A stretch of 36,275 bases of DNA from NCBI GenBank assembly GCA_964642045.1, contig CAZXLZ010000006.1, positions 1-36,275 of the forward strand. Direction: 5' to 3'. Positions within the stretch are counted from its first letter, which is position 1. Every line of letters begins with the position of its first letter. The notes below the pieces were generated by a model. The model was not told the DNA's origin. It made no database searches and saw only the letters and a list, made by a program, of their open reading frames with translations. Origin of the DNA: RGIG5057 sp964642045 (GTDB lineage: Bacteria > Bacillota > Clostridia > TANB77 > CAG-465). Of the stretch, positions 15,386 through 23,086 are shown piece by piece. The translations under genes and the position numbers were made by a program.

Positions 15386-15754
15386 TTATAACACTTCTGG
15401 AGCTAGAGAAATGATTTTCATGTAATCTGCATCTCTTAGCTCTCTTGCTACAGGCCCAAAGATACGTGTACCTCTAGGTGTTTTATCTTCTTTTATAATA
15501 ACTGCTGCATTTTCATCAAAGCGAATATATGAACCATCATCACGTCTTAGACCTCTTTTAGATCTTACTATAACAGCTTTAACAACATCGCCTTTTTTTA
15601 CAACGCCGCCTGGTGCAGCTTTTTTAACAGAAGCAACTATAACATCACCGATGTTACCCCATTTTCTATAACTTCCGCCAAGAACTCTAATACACATAAG
15701 CTCTTTAGCACCAGTATTGTCTGCAACTTTTAATATTGTTTGTTGTTGTATCAT
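15386..15754 (-). CDS. rplN: 50S ribosomal protein L14
   Basis: Large-subunit protein at the intersubunit bridge. 122 residues, start MIQQQTILKVADNTGAKELMC and C-terminal GPVARELRDADYMKIISLAPEVL-type end; fully conserved layout between rpsQ and rplX. Confidence 0.98.
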   Translation of the reverse strand: MIQQQTILKVADNTGAKELMCIRVLGGSYRKWGNIGDVIVASVKKAAPGGVVKKGDVVKAVIVRSKRGLRRDDGSYIRFDENAAVIIKEDKTPRGTRIFGPVARELRDADYMKIISLAPEVL

Positions 15755-15782
15755 GGACTTAGTCCTCCCTTCAATTTACAAA

Positions 15783-16037
15783 CTATTTTACTTTCTCTAT
15801 AATTCTAACTAATCTGTATCTTTTATCTTTACTAAGTGGTCTTGTTTCCATTATTTCCACTGTATCTCCAATATCACATTCATTATTTTCATCATGAGCT
15901 TTTACTCTTAAAGTATGATTTTTAATTTTTCCATAAAGTGGATCTTTAACTTTGTTATCTATTCTTACAACAATAGTTTTATCCATTTTATTACTAGCAA
16001 CTTTTCCTATTTTTGTTTTACGAGCATTTCTTTCCAC
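15783..16037 (-). CDS. rpsQ: 30S ribosomal protein S17
   Basis: Primary 16S rRNA-binding protein with an OB fold. 84 residues. It starts at GTG after GGAGGAAAAGCAA. Motifs GKVASNKMDKTIVV, the family signature around GDTVEIMETRPLSKDKRYRLV, and a basic end are present. Confidence 0.97.
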   Translation of the reverse strand: MERNARKTKIGKVASNKMDKTIVVRIDNKVKDPLYGKIKNHTLRVKAHDENNECDIGDTVEIMETRPLSKDKRYRLVRIIEKVK

Positions 16038-16054
16038 TTGCTTTTCCTCCTTTA

Positions 16055-16273
16055 TTACTTAGAAGCTTTAGCATTTTCTGCTAATTTTGAACATTTTGCA
16101 GTATTTGCTCTAGCTATATTTTTCTTTATTTCAGTAATCTTTTTAGGGTTATCAAGTCCGTTCATAGCATGCCCAAATCTTGCTTTTAGAAGTTCTTGTT
16201 TTAATGATTTTATCTCTTTATCTAATTCCTCTATTGACATCTTGATGTATTCTGGCATTTTACTAGATTTCAT
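16055..16273 (-). CDS. rpmC: 50S ribosomal protein L29
   Basis: Small helical hairpin protein near the exit tunnel. 72 residues, a little long because of both ends. Core is MSIEELDKEIKSLKQELLKARFGHAM then NPKKITEIKKNIARANT. It overlaps the end of rplP by 11 bases, suggesting translational coupling. The usual alternative start at the internal MPEYIKM would remove five residues. Confidence 0.95.
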   Translation of the reverse strand: MKSSKMPEYIKMSIEELDKEIKSLKQELLKARFGHAMNGLDNPKKITEIKKNIARANTAKCSKLAENAKASK

Positions 16274-16703
16274 TTGAATCTCCCCCTTCTTCTAAACCTT
16301 CTCTTTTAATAATTGCGCATTTTATAGGTAATTTATGAATTGCTTTTCTTAGAGCTTCTCTTGCAGTTAATTCATCAAGTCCAGCAATTTCGAAAAGTAC
16401 TCTACCTGGTTTTACAACTGCAACGAAGTATTCTGGATTTCCTTTACCAGAACCCATTCTTGTTTGAGCAGGTTTTTTAGTTACTGGTTTATCAGGGAAT
16501 ATTTTTATCCAAGTTTTACCAACTTTTTTAGTATACCTTGAAAGTGTAACTCTGACTGATTCAATTTGGTTAGCTGTTATCCAAGCATAGTCTAAAGCTT
16601 GTATTCCATACTCTCCATCTGTAACTTTATTACCTCTTAGAGCTTTACCTTTCATATTACCTTTTTGCATTTTTCTAAATTTTGTTCTTTTTGGTGATAA
16701 CAT
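16263..16703 (-). CDS. rplP: 50S ribosomal protein L16
   Basis: Large-subunit protein next to the A-site tRNA. 146 residues, start MLSPKRTKFRKMQKGNMKG, and the conserved RMGSGKGNPEYFVAVVKPGRVLFE-type segment. Its ATG overlaps the last base of the rpsC stop (TAATG), so the two are coupled. Confidence 0.98.
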   Translation of the reverse strand: MLSPKRTKFRKMQKGNMKGKALRGNKVTDGEYGIQALDYAWITANQIESVRVTLSRYTKKVGKTWIKIFPDKPVTKKPAQTRMGSGKGNPEYFVAVVKPGRVLFEIAGLDELTAREALRKAIHKLPIKCAIIKREGLEEGGDSNEI

Positions 16704-17362
16704 TATTTATTACCTCCCTCTGCATTTTTTTTAGCTGGAAGTACTTCTCCTTTATATATCCAAACTTTAACACCTATTATACCGAAAGTTGTTTTTGCTT
16801 CTGCAAATCCATAATCGATATCAGCTCTTAATGTTTGTAGTGGTATTGTACCTTCACTATAATGTTCTGTTCTTGCAATTTCTGCTCCGCCTAAACGTCC
16901 AGAAACAGCTGTTTTAATTCCAAGTGCTCCTTGTTTCATTGTTTTTTGCATTGCTTGTTTCATAGCTTTTCTGAAAGATATTCTTTTTTCAAGCTGAATA
17001 GCTATATTTTCTGCAACTAAAGTAGCTGACATATCTACGTCTTTTACTTCAACAATATTTAAATCTATAGTTTTACCTATTTTATTAGCTATTTTTTTCT
17101 TTAACTCTTCAATTGCTGCTCCACCTTTACCTATAATCATACCAGGCTTTGCAGTATAAATATCTACTTTTACTTTTGAACCTTTTCTCTCTATATCTAA
17201 GTGGTCAATTCCAGAAGTTTTAAGTAAATCTTTTAAATATTTACGGATCTTATAATCTTCTACTAAGTTATTTGCAAACTCTTTCTTATCTGAATACCAA
17301 GTTGAAGACCAGTCTTTTATTATACCTACTCTAAGTCCGTGTGGATTAACTTTCTGTCCCAT
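16703..17362 (-). CDS. rpsC: 30S ribosomal protein S3
   Basis: Small-subunit protein of the mRNA entry channel. 219 residues with start MGQKVNPHGLRVGIIKDW, the KH domain (PGMIIGKGGAAIEELKKK) and the C-terminal segment ARTEHYSEGTIPLQTLRADIDYG-type helicase-like patch. In the usual place between rplV and rplP. Confidence 0.98.
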   Translation of the reverse strand: MGQKVNPHGLRVGIIKDWSSTWYSDKKEFANNLVEDYKIRKYLKDLLKTSGIDHLDIERKGSKVKVDIYTAKPGMIIGKGGAAIEELKKKIANKIGKTIDLNIVEVKDVDMSATLVAENIAIQLEKRISFRKAMKQAMQKTMKQGALGIKTAVSGRLGGAEIARTEHYSEGTIPLQTLRADIDYGFAEAKTTFGIIGVKVWIYKGEVLPAKKNAEGGNK

Positions 17363-17383
17363 TTAAGATTTCCTCCTTACTTT

Positions 17384-17722
17384 CTACATTTCTTTTAATA
17401 CAACTGTTATATGACTAGTTCTTTTTCTTATATGATAAGCCCTACCTTGTGCTCTTGGCATTATTCTTTTCATAGTTGTACCTTGATTTGCATATATTTC
17501 GCTTATTACTAAGTTTTCTGCATTCATTCCATGATTATTAGTAGCATTAGCCATAGCAGATTTTACTAATTTATATACTATAGGAGCTGCAGCTTTATTA
17601 GTATATTTAAGTATTGCTAAGGCTTCTGTAGCTTTTTTTCCTCTAATGGTATCTATTACAATCTTTACTTTTCTGCTACTTATTCTTGCATCATGTAAAT
17701 ATGCTCTTGCTTCTTTTTCCAT
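17384..17722 (-). CDS. rplV: 50S ribosomal protein L22
   Basis: Exit-tunnel protein. 112 residues. The beta-hairpin segment GTTMKRIMPRAQGRAYHIRKR reaches the tunnel and is where macrolide-resistance changes occur; it looks wild type by eye. Confidence 0.97.
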   Translation of the reverse strand: MEKEARAYLHDARISSRKVKIVIDTIRGKKATEALAILKYTNKAAAPIVYKLVKSAMANATNNHGMNAENLVISEIYANQGTTMKRIMPRAQGRAYHIRKRTSHITVVLKEM

Positions 17723-17762
17723 CTTTAATTATGTCCTCCTTTTTTAAGAATTATATTCTTTC

Positions 17763-18044
17763 TTATTTTTTAACATCGCTCTTTTTGTCTCCTGCATGAC
17801 CTCTAAATAGTCTTGTTGGAGCAAATTCTCCTAATTTATGACCTACCATTTCTTCTTGGATGTATACTGGAACATGTTTTCTTCCATCATGTACACCAAT
17901 TGTATGACCAATCATTTGAGGATATATAGTTGAGCTTCTAGACCATGTCTTTAAAACTACTTTTTTATTTTCTTCATTAAGTTTTTCTATTCTAGCAAGT
18001 AACTTTTCATCTACATAAGGTCCTTTTTTTTGTGATCTTGACAT
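17763..18044 (-). CDS. rpsS: 30S ribosomal protein S19
   Basis: Head protein of the small subunit. 93 residues, start MSRSQKKGPYVDEKLLARI, core TWSRSSTIYPQMIGHTIGVHDGRKHVPVY and C-terminal GEFAPTRLFRGH. Normal place after rplB. Confidence 0.98.
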   Translation of the reverse strand: MSRSQKKGPYVDEKLLARIEKLNEENKKVVLKTWSRSSTIYPQMIGHTIGVHDGRKHVPVYIQEEMVGHKLGEFAPTRLFRGHAGDKKSDVKK

Positions 18045-18060
18045 ATTTTATTCCTCCTTA

Positions 18061-18894
18061 TTATTTTTCATTTCTTCTCTTTACGATTAATCTATTTGTT
18101 CTATGTTTTTTATTTCTAGTCTTGTAACCCATAGCTGGTTTACCCCAAGGAGTACGAGGAGATGTGTGTCCAACTGGAGCTCTACCTTCACCACCACCAT
18201 GTGGGTGATCGCAAGGATTCATTACTGCTCCTCTAACAGTTGGTCTAATTCCCATATGTCTGCTTCTTCCTGCTTTTCCAAGTTTTATATTTTCGCTATC
18301 TGTATTACCAACTGTTCCGATTGTTGCATGACAGTCTGAATTTACAAGTCTCATTTCTCCAGATGGCATTCTTACATGTGCATATTTTCCTTCTTTAGCC
18401 ATAAGCTGAGCTGACATACCAGCACTTCTAACAAGTATTCCACCTTGACCTTTGTTAAGTTCTATGTTATGTATCATAGTACCAACAGGTATAGATTTTA
18501 TTGGTAGACAGTTTCCTGGTTTTATATCCGCATTTTCAGAAGATATAACTTTATCTCCGTCTGTAAGACCGATAGGAGCAAGTATATATGCTCTTTCACC
18601 ATCAGTATATTCTATAAGTGCTATGTTAGCTGTTCTGTTTGGATCATATTCTATTCCAACTACTGTAGCTTCCATATCAATTTTATTTCTTTTAAAATCT
18701 ATTATTCTATATTTTCTTTTTTGTCCTCCACCTTGATGTCTAACTGTTATTTTACCAGTATTATTTCTACCAGAATTTTTCTTTAAAACGCATGTTAATT
18801 TCTTTTCTGGAGAAAACTTTGTAATTTCTTCGTTTGTTAAAACAGTTGTATTTCTAAGTGATGGAGTAACAGGTCTAAAATGCTTTATTCCCAT
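18061..18894 (-). CDS. rplB: 50S ribosomal protein L2
   Basis: One of the most conserved 23S-binding proteins, needed for peptidyl transfer. 277 residues. Start MGIKHFRPVTPSLRNTTV, C-terminal signature GVAMNPCDHPHGGGEGR-like (here RGAVMNPCDHPHGGGEGR) with the essential His, and basic end RTNRLIVKRRNEK. Confidence 0.98.
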   Translation of the reverse strand: MGIKHFRPVTPSLRNTTVLTNEEITKFSPEKKLTCVLKKNSGRNNTGKITVRHQGGGQKRKYRIIDFKRNKIDMEATVVGIEYDPNRTANIALIEYTDGERAYILAPIGLTDGDKVISSENADIKPGNCLPIKSIPVGTMIHNIELNKGQGGILVRSAGMSAQLMAKEGKYAHVRMPSGEMRLVNSDCHATIGTVGNTDSENIKLGKAGRSRHMGIRPTVRGAVMNPCDHPHGGGEGRAPVGHTSPRTPWGKPAMGYKTRNKKHRTNRLIVKRRNEK

Positions 18895-18909
18895 TTTTTA
18901 ATTCCTCCT

Positions 18910-19272
18910 TTAGTTATTTGCAAATGATGAATCAATTTCTTGAATTTCTGTTTTATATTTTTTATTTACCTTAACTTCTTTTGCACCTTTAGTTAAGTAT
19001 TTTTCACCTGATGGATTTTTATCAATTTCAACTACTGCTTTTTTCCAAGCCTTAGTTTTTCCTTGGTGCACACCAACTCTTTTATTTTTACCATCATAAT
19101 TTAATGTGTTTACTTTTTTAACTTTAACACCAAATATTTCTTCTACAGCTTTTTTTATTTCTACTTTTGTTGCATTTGTTGCAACTTCAAAAGTATATTT
19201 TCCTTCAGCTATAGCGTTGCTTGATTTTTCTGTTCTTATAGGTTTTATTATTATATCTTCTGCATGTTTCAT
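18910..19272 (-). CDS. rplW: 50S ribosomal protein L23
   Basis: Exit-tunnel protein that docks SRP and trigger factor. 120 residues, longer than the usual 95-100 because of a Lys-rich C-terminal extension of about 20 residues. Core shows IIIKPIRTEKSSNAIAEGKYTFEVATNATKVEIKKAVEEIF. The start is immediately next to the rplD stop with no spacing. Confidence 0.96.
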   Translation of the reverse strand: MKHAEDIIIKPIRTEKSSNAIAEGKYTFEVATNATKVEIKKAVEEIFGVKVKKVNTLNYDGKNKRVGVHQGKTKAWKKAVVEIDKNPSGEKYLTKGAKEVKVNKKYKTEIQEIDSSFANN

Positions 19273-19893
19273 TTAAGCGTACACCTCCTCTAATGTTTTT
19301 ACTGCATCGCTAGTTATTACTAATTTTTCATATTTCAATAAATCAAAAATATTTATTGTATTAACTGTTATAGCTTTTGCATTTTCAATATTTTTTGTAG
19401 AAGCTGTTACGTTTAGATCTTTTTCGTTTATAACTACTAAAGCTTTATTTGCATTTAATTTATTTAAAGCCTCTACCATCTTTTTAGTTTTTATTTCAGC
19501 TAGAGCTATTTTATCTACAACAACTAAGTTGCCATCTTGAAGTTTAGATGTAAGTGCAGATTTTATAGCAAGCTGTCTTACCTTTTTAGGAAGTTTATAT
19601 GTATATTTTCTTGGTTTTGGTCCTAGAGCTATACCACCCTTTATCCATTGTGGAGCTCTGATAGATCCTTGTCTTGCTCTTCCTGTTCCTTTTTGTTTCC
19701 AAGGTTTTCTTCCACCACCAGATACTTCTGATCTAGTTTTTGTACTTTGAGTTCCTTGTCTTTGATTTGCTAAATAATTAACAAGTGCTGCATGCATTAC
19801 TATGTTATTTATTTCAGCGTTAAATACGTTTTCATTTAATTCTAAATCTCCGATTTTTTTACCTTCAATATTTAAAACGTCTACTTTAAGCAT
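19273..19893 (-). CDS. rplD: 50S ribosomal protein L4
   Basis: Exit-tunnel protein; in E. coli it also represses the S10 operon through its leader. 206 residues. The tunnel loop QGTQSTKTRSEVSGGGRKPW and KQKGTGRARQGS are intact. The structured leader upstream of rpsJ raises the question whether L4 or another protein regulates here. Confidence 0.97.
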   Translation of the reverse strand: MLKVDVLNIEGKKIGDLELNENVFNAEINNIVMHAALVNYLANQRQGTQSTKTRSEVSGGGRKPWKQKGTGRARQGSIRAPQWIKGGIALGPKPRKYTYKLPKKVRQLAIKSALTSKLQDGNLVVVDKIALAEIKTKKMVEALNKLNANKALVVINEKDLNVTASTKNIENAKAITVNTINIFDLLKYEKLVITSDAVKTLEEVYA

Positions 19894-19915
19894 TTTAACT
19901 TTCCTCCTCCCTTTA

Positions 19916-20542
19916 CTATCTTACAGTTTTTCTTATTCTAACAATAGCTTTTTTAGCTCCAGGAATTGAACCCTTAACTAATATAACTTGTTTGTCTGTA
20001 TCAACTTTAACTACATCTAGATTTAATATTGTAGATGTTTTTGATCCCATATGTCCTGGAAGCTTTTTACCTTTGAAAACTCTTCCTGGAGTAGATGTTG
20101 CACCCATTGAACCTGGTCTTCTATGATACATAGAACCATGAGCCATAGGTCCTCTATGCATTCCATGTCTTTTTATTGTACCTTGGAATCCTTTACCTTT
20201 TGAAGCACTTTGAACATCAACTTTTTCTCCTTCAGCAAAAGCTGTTAAATCAACAGTCTTACCTACTTCAAATTCTTCTAGGCTATCAACCTTAATCTCT
20301 CTTAGGTGTTTTTGAACTCCTACTTTTGCTTTTGCAAATATACCTTTTACTGGTTTATTTACATTTTTTTCTTTAACATCCCCGAAGCTTACAACTATTG
20401 CATTATATCCATCTTTTTCTTCTGTTTTAATAGCTACAATAGTACAAGGTTTTACTTCGATAGCTGTAACTGGAATTGCTCTTCCATCTTCTGTGAAGAT
20501 TTGAGTCATTCCAACTTTGCTGCCATAAATTTCTTTAACCAT
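19916..20542 (-). CDS. rplC: 50S ribosomal protein L3
   Basis: Early-assembly protein near the peptidyl transferase centre. 208 residues. Start MVKEIYGSKVGMTQIFTEDG after GAAAAGGAGAAATTAAA. The central loop MHRGPMAHGSMYHRRPGSMG-type segment is intact. It is separated from rpsJ by 124 bp, an unusually long gap for this operon. Confidence 0.97.
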   Translation of the reverse strand: MVKEIYGSKVGMTQIFTEDGRAIPVTAIEVKPCTIVAIKTEEKDGYNAIVVSFGDVKEKNVNKPVKGIFAKAKVGVQKHLREIKVDSLEEFEVGKTVDLTAFAEGEKVDVQSASKGKGFQGTIKRHGMHRGPMAHGSMYHRRPGSMGATSTPGRVFKGKKLPGHMGSKTSTILNLDVVKVDTDKQVILVKGSIPGAKKAIVRIRKTVR

Positions 20543-20666
20543 TTTAATTTCTCCTTTTCATTTTCTAAACTTATTACTTTTTATTAGTACAAACTATTAA
20601 TGCTGGGTTATCATTGCCTTATTTGGATTTAAAGGTTGAACATTATAGCTTTATAAGTCTTTATTA

Positions 20667-20984
20667 TTATAATTTAACTTCGATATCAATACCAGCTGGC
20701 ATATCAATTGACATTAGTGCATCAACTGTTGCTTGTGTTGGATTTAGAACATCAATAACTCTTTTATGAGTTCTCATTTCAAATTGCTCTCTTGAATCTT
20801 TATGTTTATGTGGAGAGCGAAGTATTGTAACAATCTCTTTCCTTGTTGGTAGTGGAATTGGTCCTACAACTTCTGAACCAGTCTTTCTTGCTACCTCAAC
20901 TATCTTAGATGCTGATTGTTCTAATAGTACATGATCATAAGCCTTCAATCTTATTCTCATTTTTTTTGTTTCCTTTTTTGCCAT
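20667..20984 (-). CDS. rpsJ: 30S ribosomal protein S10
   Basis: First gene of the operon; S10 also acts as NusE in antitermination. I use the ATG at 20984 (MAKKETKKMRIRLKAYDH, 105 residues), with AAGGAGTG 7 bases upstream. The open frame continues 13 codons further but without a start signal. A later ATG (MRIRLKAYDH) is possible but less likely. The core is fully conserved up to PAGIDIEVKL. Confidence 0.97.
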   Translation of the reverse strand: MAKKETKKMRIRLKAYDHVLLEQSASKIVEVARKTGSEVVGPIPLPTRKEIVTILRSPHKHKDSREQFEMRTHKRVIDVLNPTQATVDALMSIDMPAGIDIEVKL

Positions 20985-21211
20985 CAAATAACACTCCTTT
21001 TCTAACAGAATATTGTTTGGCAAGTTTTACACTAACCCACGTGTTTCTTTTTATAACATATTTTGAGCCAAATTTTTTGGGCTAAAAACTCCAATAAAAC
21101 TTGGCAAATACATAAATATATTATACTTGCCGCCCGATTTAAAATCAGACATGCTCCGCAAGAGTTCCCTATTTCTTTGAATAGCCACATCTTGCATCAA
21201 CGCAAAATCAC
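20985..21211 (-). promoter_or_regulatory. Structured 5' leader of the S10 operon
   Basis: About 225 nt between the predicted start site and rpsJ. On the minus strand a first domain is closed by CTTGC/GCAAG (21158-21162 and 21126-21130). A second is closed by a 14-bp stem with one mismatch between TTTGCCAAGTTTTA (21095-21108) and TAAAACTTGCCAAA (21016-21029). It encloses a smaller stem around AGCC/GGCT (21066-21083). The 3' arm ends about 32 nt before the rpsJ ATG. I infer an autoregulatory leader bound by a ribosomal protein, or an antitermination element. I do not recognise a known family. Confidence 0.5.
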
Positions 21212-21217
21212 GTGTTA

Positions 21218-21246
21218 ATTATACTACTTTTTTCATGACAAATCAA
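21218..21246 (-). promoter_or_regulatory. Promoter of the S10-spc operon
   Basis: TTGATT (21241-21246) and TATAAT (21218-21223) on the minus strand with exactly 17 bp between them. The start site falls near 21211. No other good promoter is visible between rpsJ and secY. Confidence 0.75.
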
Positions 21247-21553
21247 GTAAATTACATTAAAATTTCATATTTGTTAAAAAATATGTAATATTTTGTAAAA
21301 TGACGATTAATACAAACAAAGTAAAGTCTAAAAAGTACAATTTAAACTTTCTTTAGAGTCTTATATATTTTTATTTTATTTGCTATAAACATTCTACACT
21401 TATTTCGCAAAAATCAATTTTTTCTTTTTTTCAGAATGAAAAATATTTTAGTATTTATTATAATATATAACTGAAAATATATTTAAACAACTATAACATA
21501 AGCTATCAGTATATATTAGTTATATTCTAATAAAATCTTGATATGCATATTTA
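21247..21553. other. AT-rich intergenic region upstream of the S10 promoter
   Basis: About 300 bp with no open frame of note. An imperfect stem around AAAGTCTAAAAAGT and ACTTTCTTTAGAGTCTT (21321-21361) followed by an AT tail could be a weak plus-strand terminator. Otherwise I see nothing; it may serve as an A/T-rich upstream element for the ribosomal promoter. Confidence 0.4.
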
Positions 21554-21838
21554 ATGGTTATAATAAGTGCGAAAAGCAAACAACTTAGATTTCCAAATGA
21601 AGTCTATCAAACGATTTGAAAGAAAAAAGCCATGATTACAGATGATAACTTCGCTAAACTTTTTATTTAGAAGGTCAAAGAAGAAACAGAAATTGAAATT
21701 ACTCCTGAAGAAGCCTTTCATGTAAGCACAATTCCTATGAGTCCTACAAAAAAAGCATATACAATTTTATCCCTTCAGGAAGGCGATATTACAATTCTTG
21801 CACGACTTAAACTCAACAAGATGGGTACGTATAAATAA
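21554..21838 (+). pseudogene. Decayed small gene with two in-frame stops, unknown family
   Basis: From ATG at 21554 one frame reads MVIISAKSKQLRFPNEVYQTI, TGA, KKKAMITDDNFAKLFI, TAG, then KVKEETEIEITPEEAFHVS and on to TAA at 21838. The frame holds for 95 codons with protein-like composition apart from the two stops. Both stops fit single changes from sense codons (for example CAG to TAG). I do not recognise the family. It may instead be two unrelated short frames, but the continuity of one frame argues for a former gene. It is on the plus strand, opposite to the surrounding genes. Confidence 0.55.
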
Positions 21839-21870
21839 AAGGTGTGCGTACACAATATTGCTAATCTCTA

Positions 21871-21910
21871 CTCCAGCATTACTTATATGGTAATTCTGGT
21901 GTTTTCGTTT
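21871..21910 (+). terminator. Weak hairpin, possible terminator after the decayed gene
   Basis: CCAGCATTAC and GGTAATTCTGG pair imperfectly around TTATAT and are followed by TGTTTTCGTTTAGTTTT on the plus strand. This separates the decayed gene from the next promoter. Confidence 0.35.
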
Positions 21911-21946
21911 AGTTTTATAACTTTATTATAATATTAGCAAAAAATA

Positions 21947-21975
21947 TTTACATTTTATGTAAAATGTGTTATAAT
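21947..21975 (+). promoter_or_regulatory. Promoter with embedded palindrome, plus-strand cassette
   Basis: TTTACA (21947-21952) and TATAAT (21970-21975) on the plus strand with 17 bp between them. The -35 and the first part of the spacer form a perfect palindrome TTTACATTTTATGTAAA (21947-21963), a plausible operator for a dimeric repressor. The start site would be near 21982. Confidence 0.65.
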
Positions 21976-21981
21976 TAAGCA

Positions 21982-22053
21982 TGTAATTTATAAGTAAAAA
22001 GTCACATTAATATGTGGTAGGTACTCATCTACCCTAAAATTATGGAGGTAAAT
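21982..22053 (+). promoter_or_regulatory. Short leader with two adjacent hairpins
   Basis: After the predicted start, CACAT/ATGTG (22003-22007 and 22012-22016) and GGTAG/CTACC (22016-22020 and 22029-22033) can form two small hairpins that share one base, so they compete slightly. The ribosome binding site GGAGGT follows about 10 bases later. No known riboswitch is recognised. Confidence 0.4.
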
Positions 22054-22497
22054 ATGAAACCTATTAATATTGCACCCGGGATAACGTTTACAGGAACAAA
22101 TAAAAAGACTTGTTATAAAATAAGGGAATTACTCGGACTTAATATCCGATTTTATATCAAGGCTAATCCCATAAGCGAAACGGACTTTGTGGCGACAAGT
22201 AAGTCCAGAAAGAAGCTCGAATCCGAAGGTTACAATATAATTAAGGTGTGTGACACTCGTGATGAAGCCGAGAGATTCCTTTCTGAATATATTGAACAGC
22301 ATCCTGTATACCACATTATTGCTGACCCAGACAATGGTACAGCATGGATATCAAAGCAACCCTTAAATGAACTGCCTAATTACGATTACTTTCACGAAAC
22401 GCTTTATGAAACTTATCACACACTCGAAGAGGCAGAAGAAGCACGCGACAAGCTTATTGCCACTGGATGCGCCGATGCCGTCGAAATTGCATTCTAA
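22054..22497 (+). CDS. Unknown 147-residue cytoplasmic protein, first gene of a two-gene cassette
   Basis: I do not recognise the family. I use the ATG at 22054 (MKPINIAPGITFTGTNKK), five bases after GGAGG, rather than the ATG at 22042 that contains the site. The protein has no TM segment or signal peptide. It is acidic, with a helical C-terminal part (HTLEEAEEARDKLIATGCADAVEIAF), and a repeated theme of CDTRDEAERFLSEYIE and YHTLEEAEEARDKL that may mark two similar alpha/beta halves. Codon use is less AT-biased than the neighbours (many GCC, GAC, CTC codons), which suggests transfer. It is followed after 33 bp by a second unknown gene with its own site, so the two probably work together. Confidence 0.8.
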   Translation: MKPINIAPGITFTGTNKKTCYKIRELLGLNIRFYIKANPISETDFVATSKSRKKLESEGYNIIKVCDTRDEAERFLSEYIEQHPVYHIIADPDNGTAWISKQPLNELPNYDYFHETLYETYHTLEEAEEARDKLIATGCADAVEIAF

Positions 22498-22530
22498 ATT
22501 AATAATACATTTTTGAAAGGAGCTTTAAGT

Positions 22531-22992
22531 ATGAAGCATGTTGTTTTTTGGAGGATTAATGATGAGACTAAACGGTTTAATTTGTTTAGCGAACCTATTA
22601 TCGTTGATGGCGAAGATTCACTTGCTGCAACGATTCAAAACATCAAAATAGACCCTCAAACGGGCCGGAATTATGAGAAAGATAGGGAAATCGAAGTATT
22701 TCCGTATTTTGAAAGAGACCAGATGGCCTTAAACACCAAAACATGCGAAACCCGCATAGTCAAGAAGGTTTGTTATGATGAGGGAATTTTGGAGATTTAT
22801 AACACGGACAATCCCCATAAAGCTGAACTTCAAAAGAATGGGTATATCCCTTATATTTTTGAAGTCTGGGACATAAAAGACTGTGTGCCTGTTGACTATA
22901 CAAAGGCAAGAAAAAATTATAATTTTGAATTTGAGACGAAGATGGGGAAAAATCCTAACTTCGAAGATGCCGAAGCTAAGGCATTTGCATAA
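22531..22992 (+). CDS. Unknown 153-residue cytoplasmic protein, second gene of the cassette
   Basis: Family not recognised. The start at ATG 22531 (MKHVVFWRINDETKRFNLF) follows GAAAGGAGC by 7 bases; the longer frame begins at a TTG that belongs to that site. No TM segment or signal. The sequence is polar, with aromatic residues spread through it (FPYFERD, GYIPYIFEVWD) and two cysteines in TCETRIVKKVC. The C-terminus is charged (KKNP-like GKNPNFEDAEAKAFA). Composition is less AT-rich than the surrounding genes. It shares promoter and terminator with the previous gene. Role unknown; an accessory function of a mobile element is one guess. Confidence 0.8.
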   Translation: MKHVVFWRINDETKRFNLFSEPIIVDGEDSLAATIQNIKIDPQTGRNYEKDREIEVFPYFERDQMALNTKTCETRIVKKVCYDEGILEIYNTDNPHKAELQKNGYIPYIFEVWDIKDCVPVDYTKARKNYNFEFETKMGKNPNFEDAEAKAFA

Positions 22993-23011
22993 TTTCTCAA
23001 GCACATAATTT

Positions 23012-23046
23012 TAAGCGAAGTGGTTATATTACCGCTTCGCTTTTTT
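23012..23046 (+). terminator. Rho-independent terminator of the plus-strand cassette
   Basis: GCGAAGTGGT and ACCGCTTCGC pair (one G-T pair) around TATATT and run into TTTTTT on the plus strand. It separates the cassette from the convergent secretion-like operon. On the minus strand the tail is not T-rich. Confidence 0.9.
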
Positions 23047-23086
23047 ATGTCCAAAAATTCGTAATAAGTATTTAATATTTGATATT

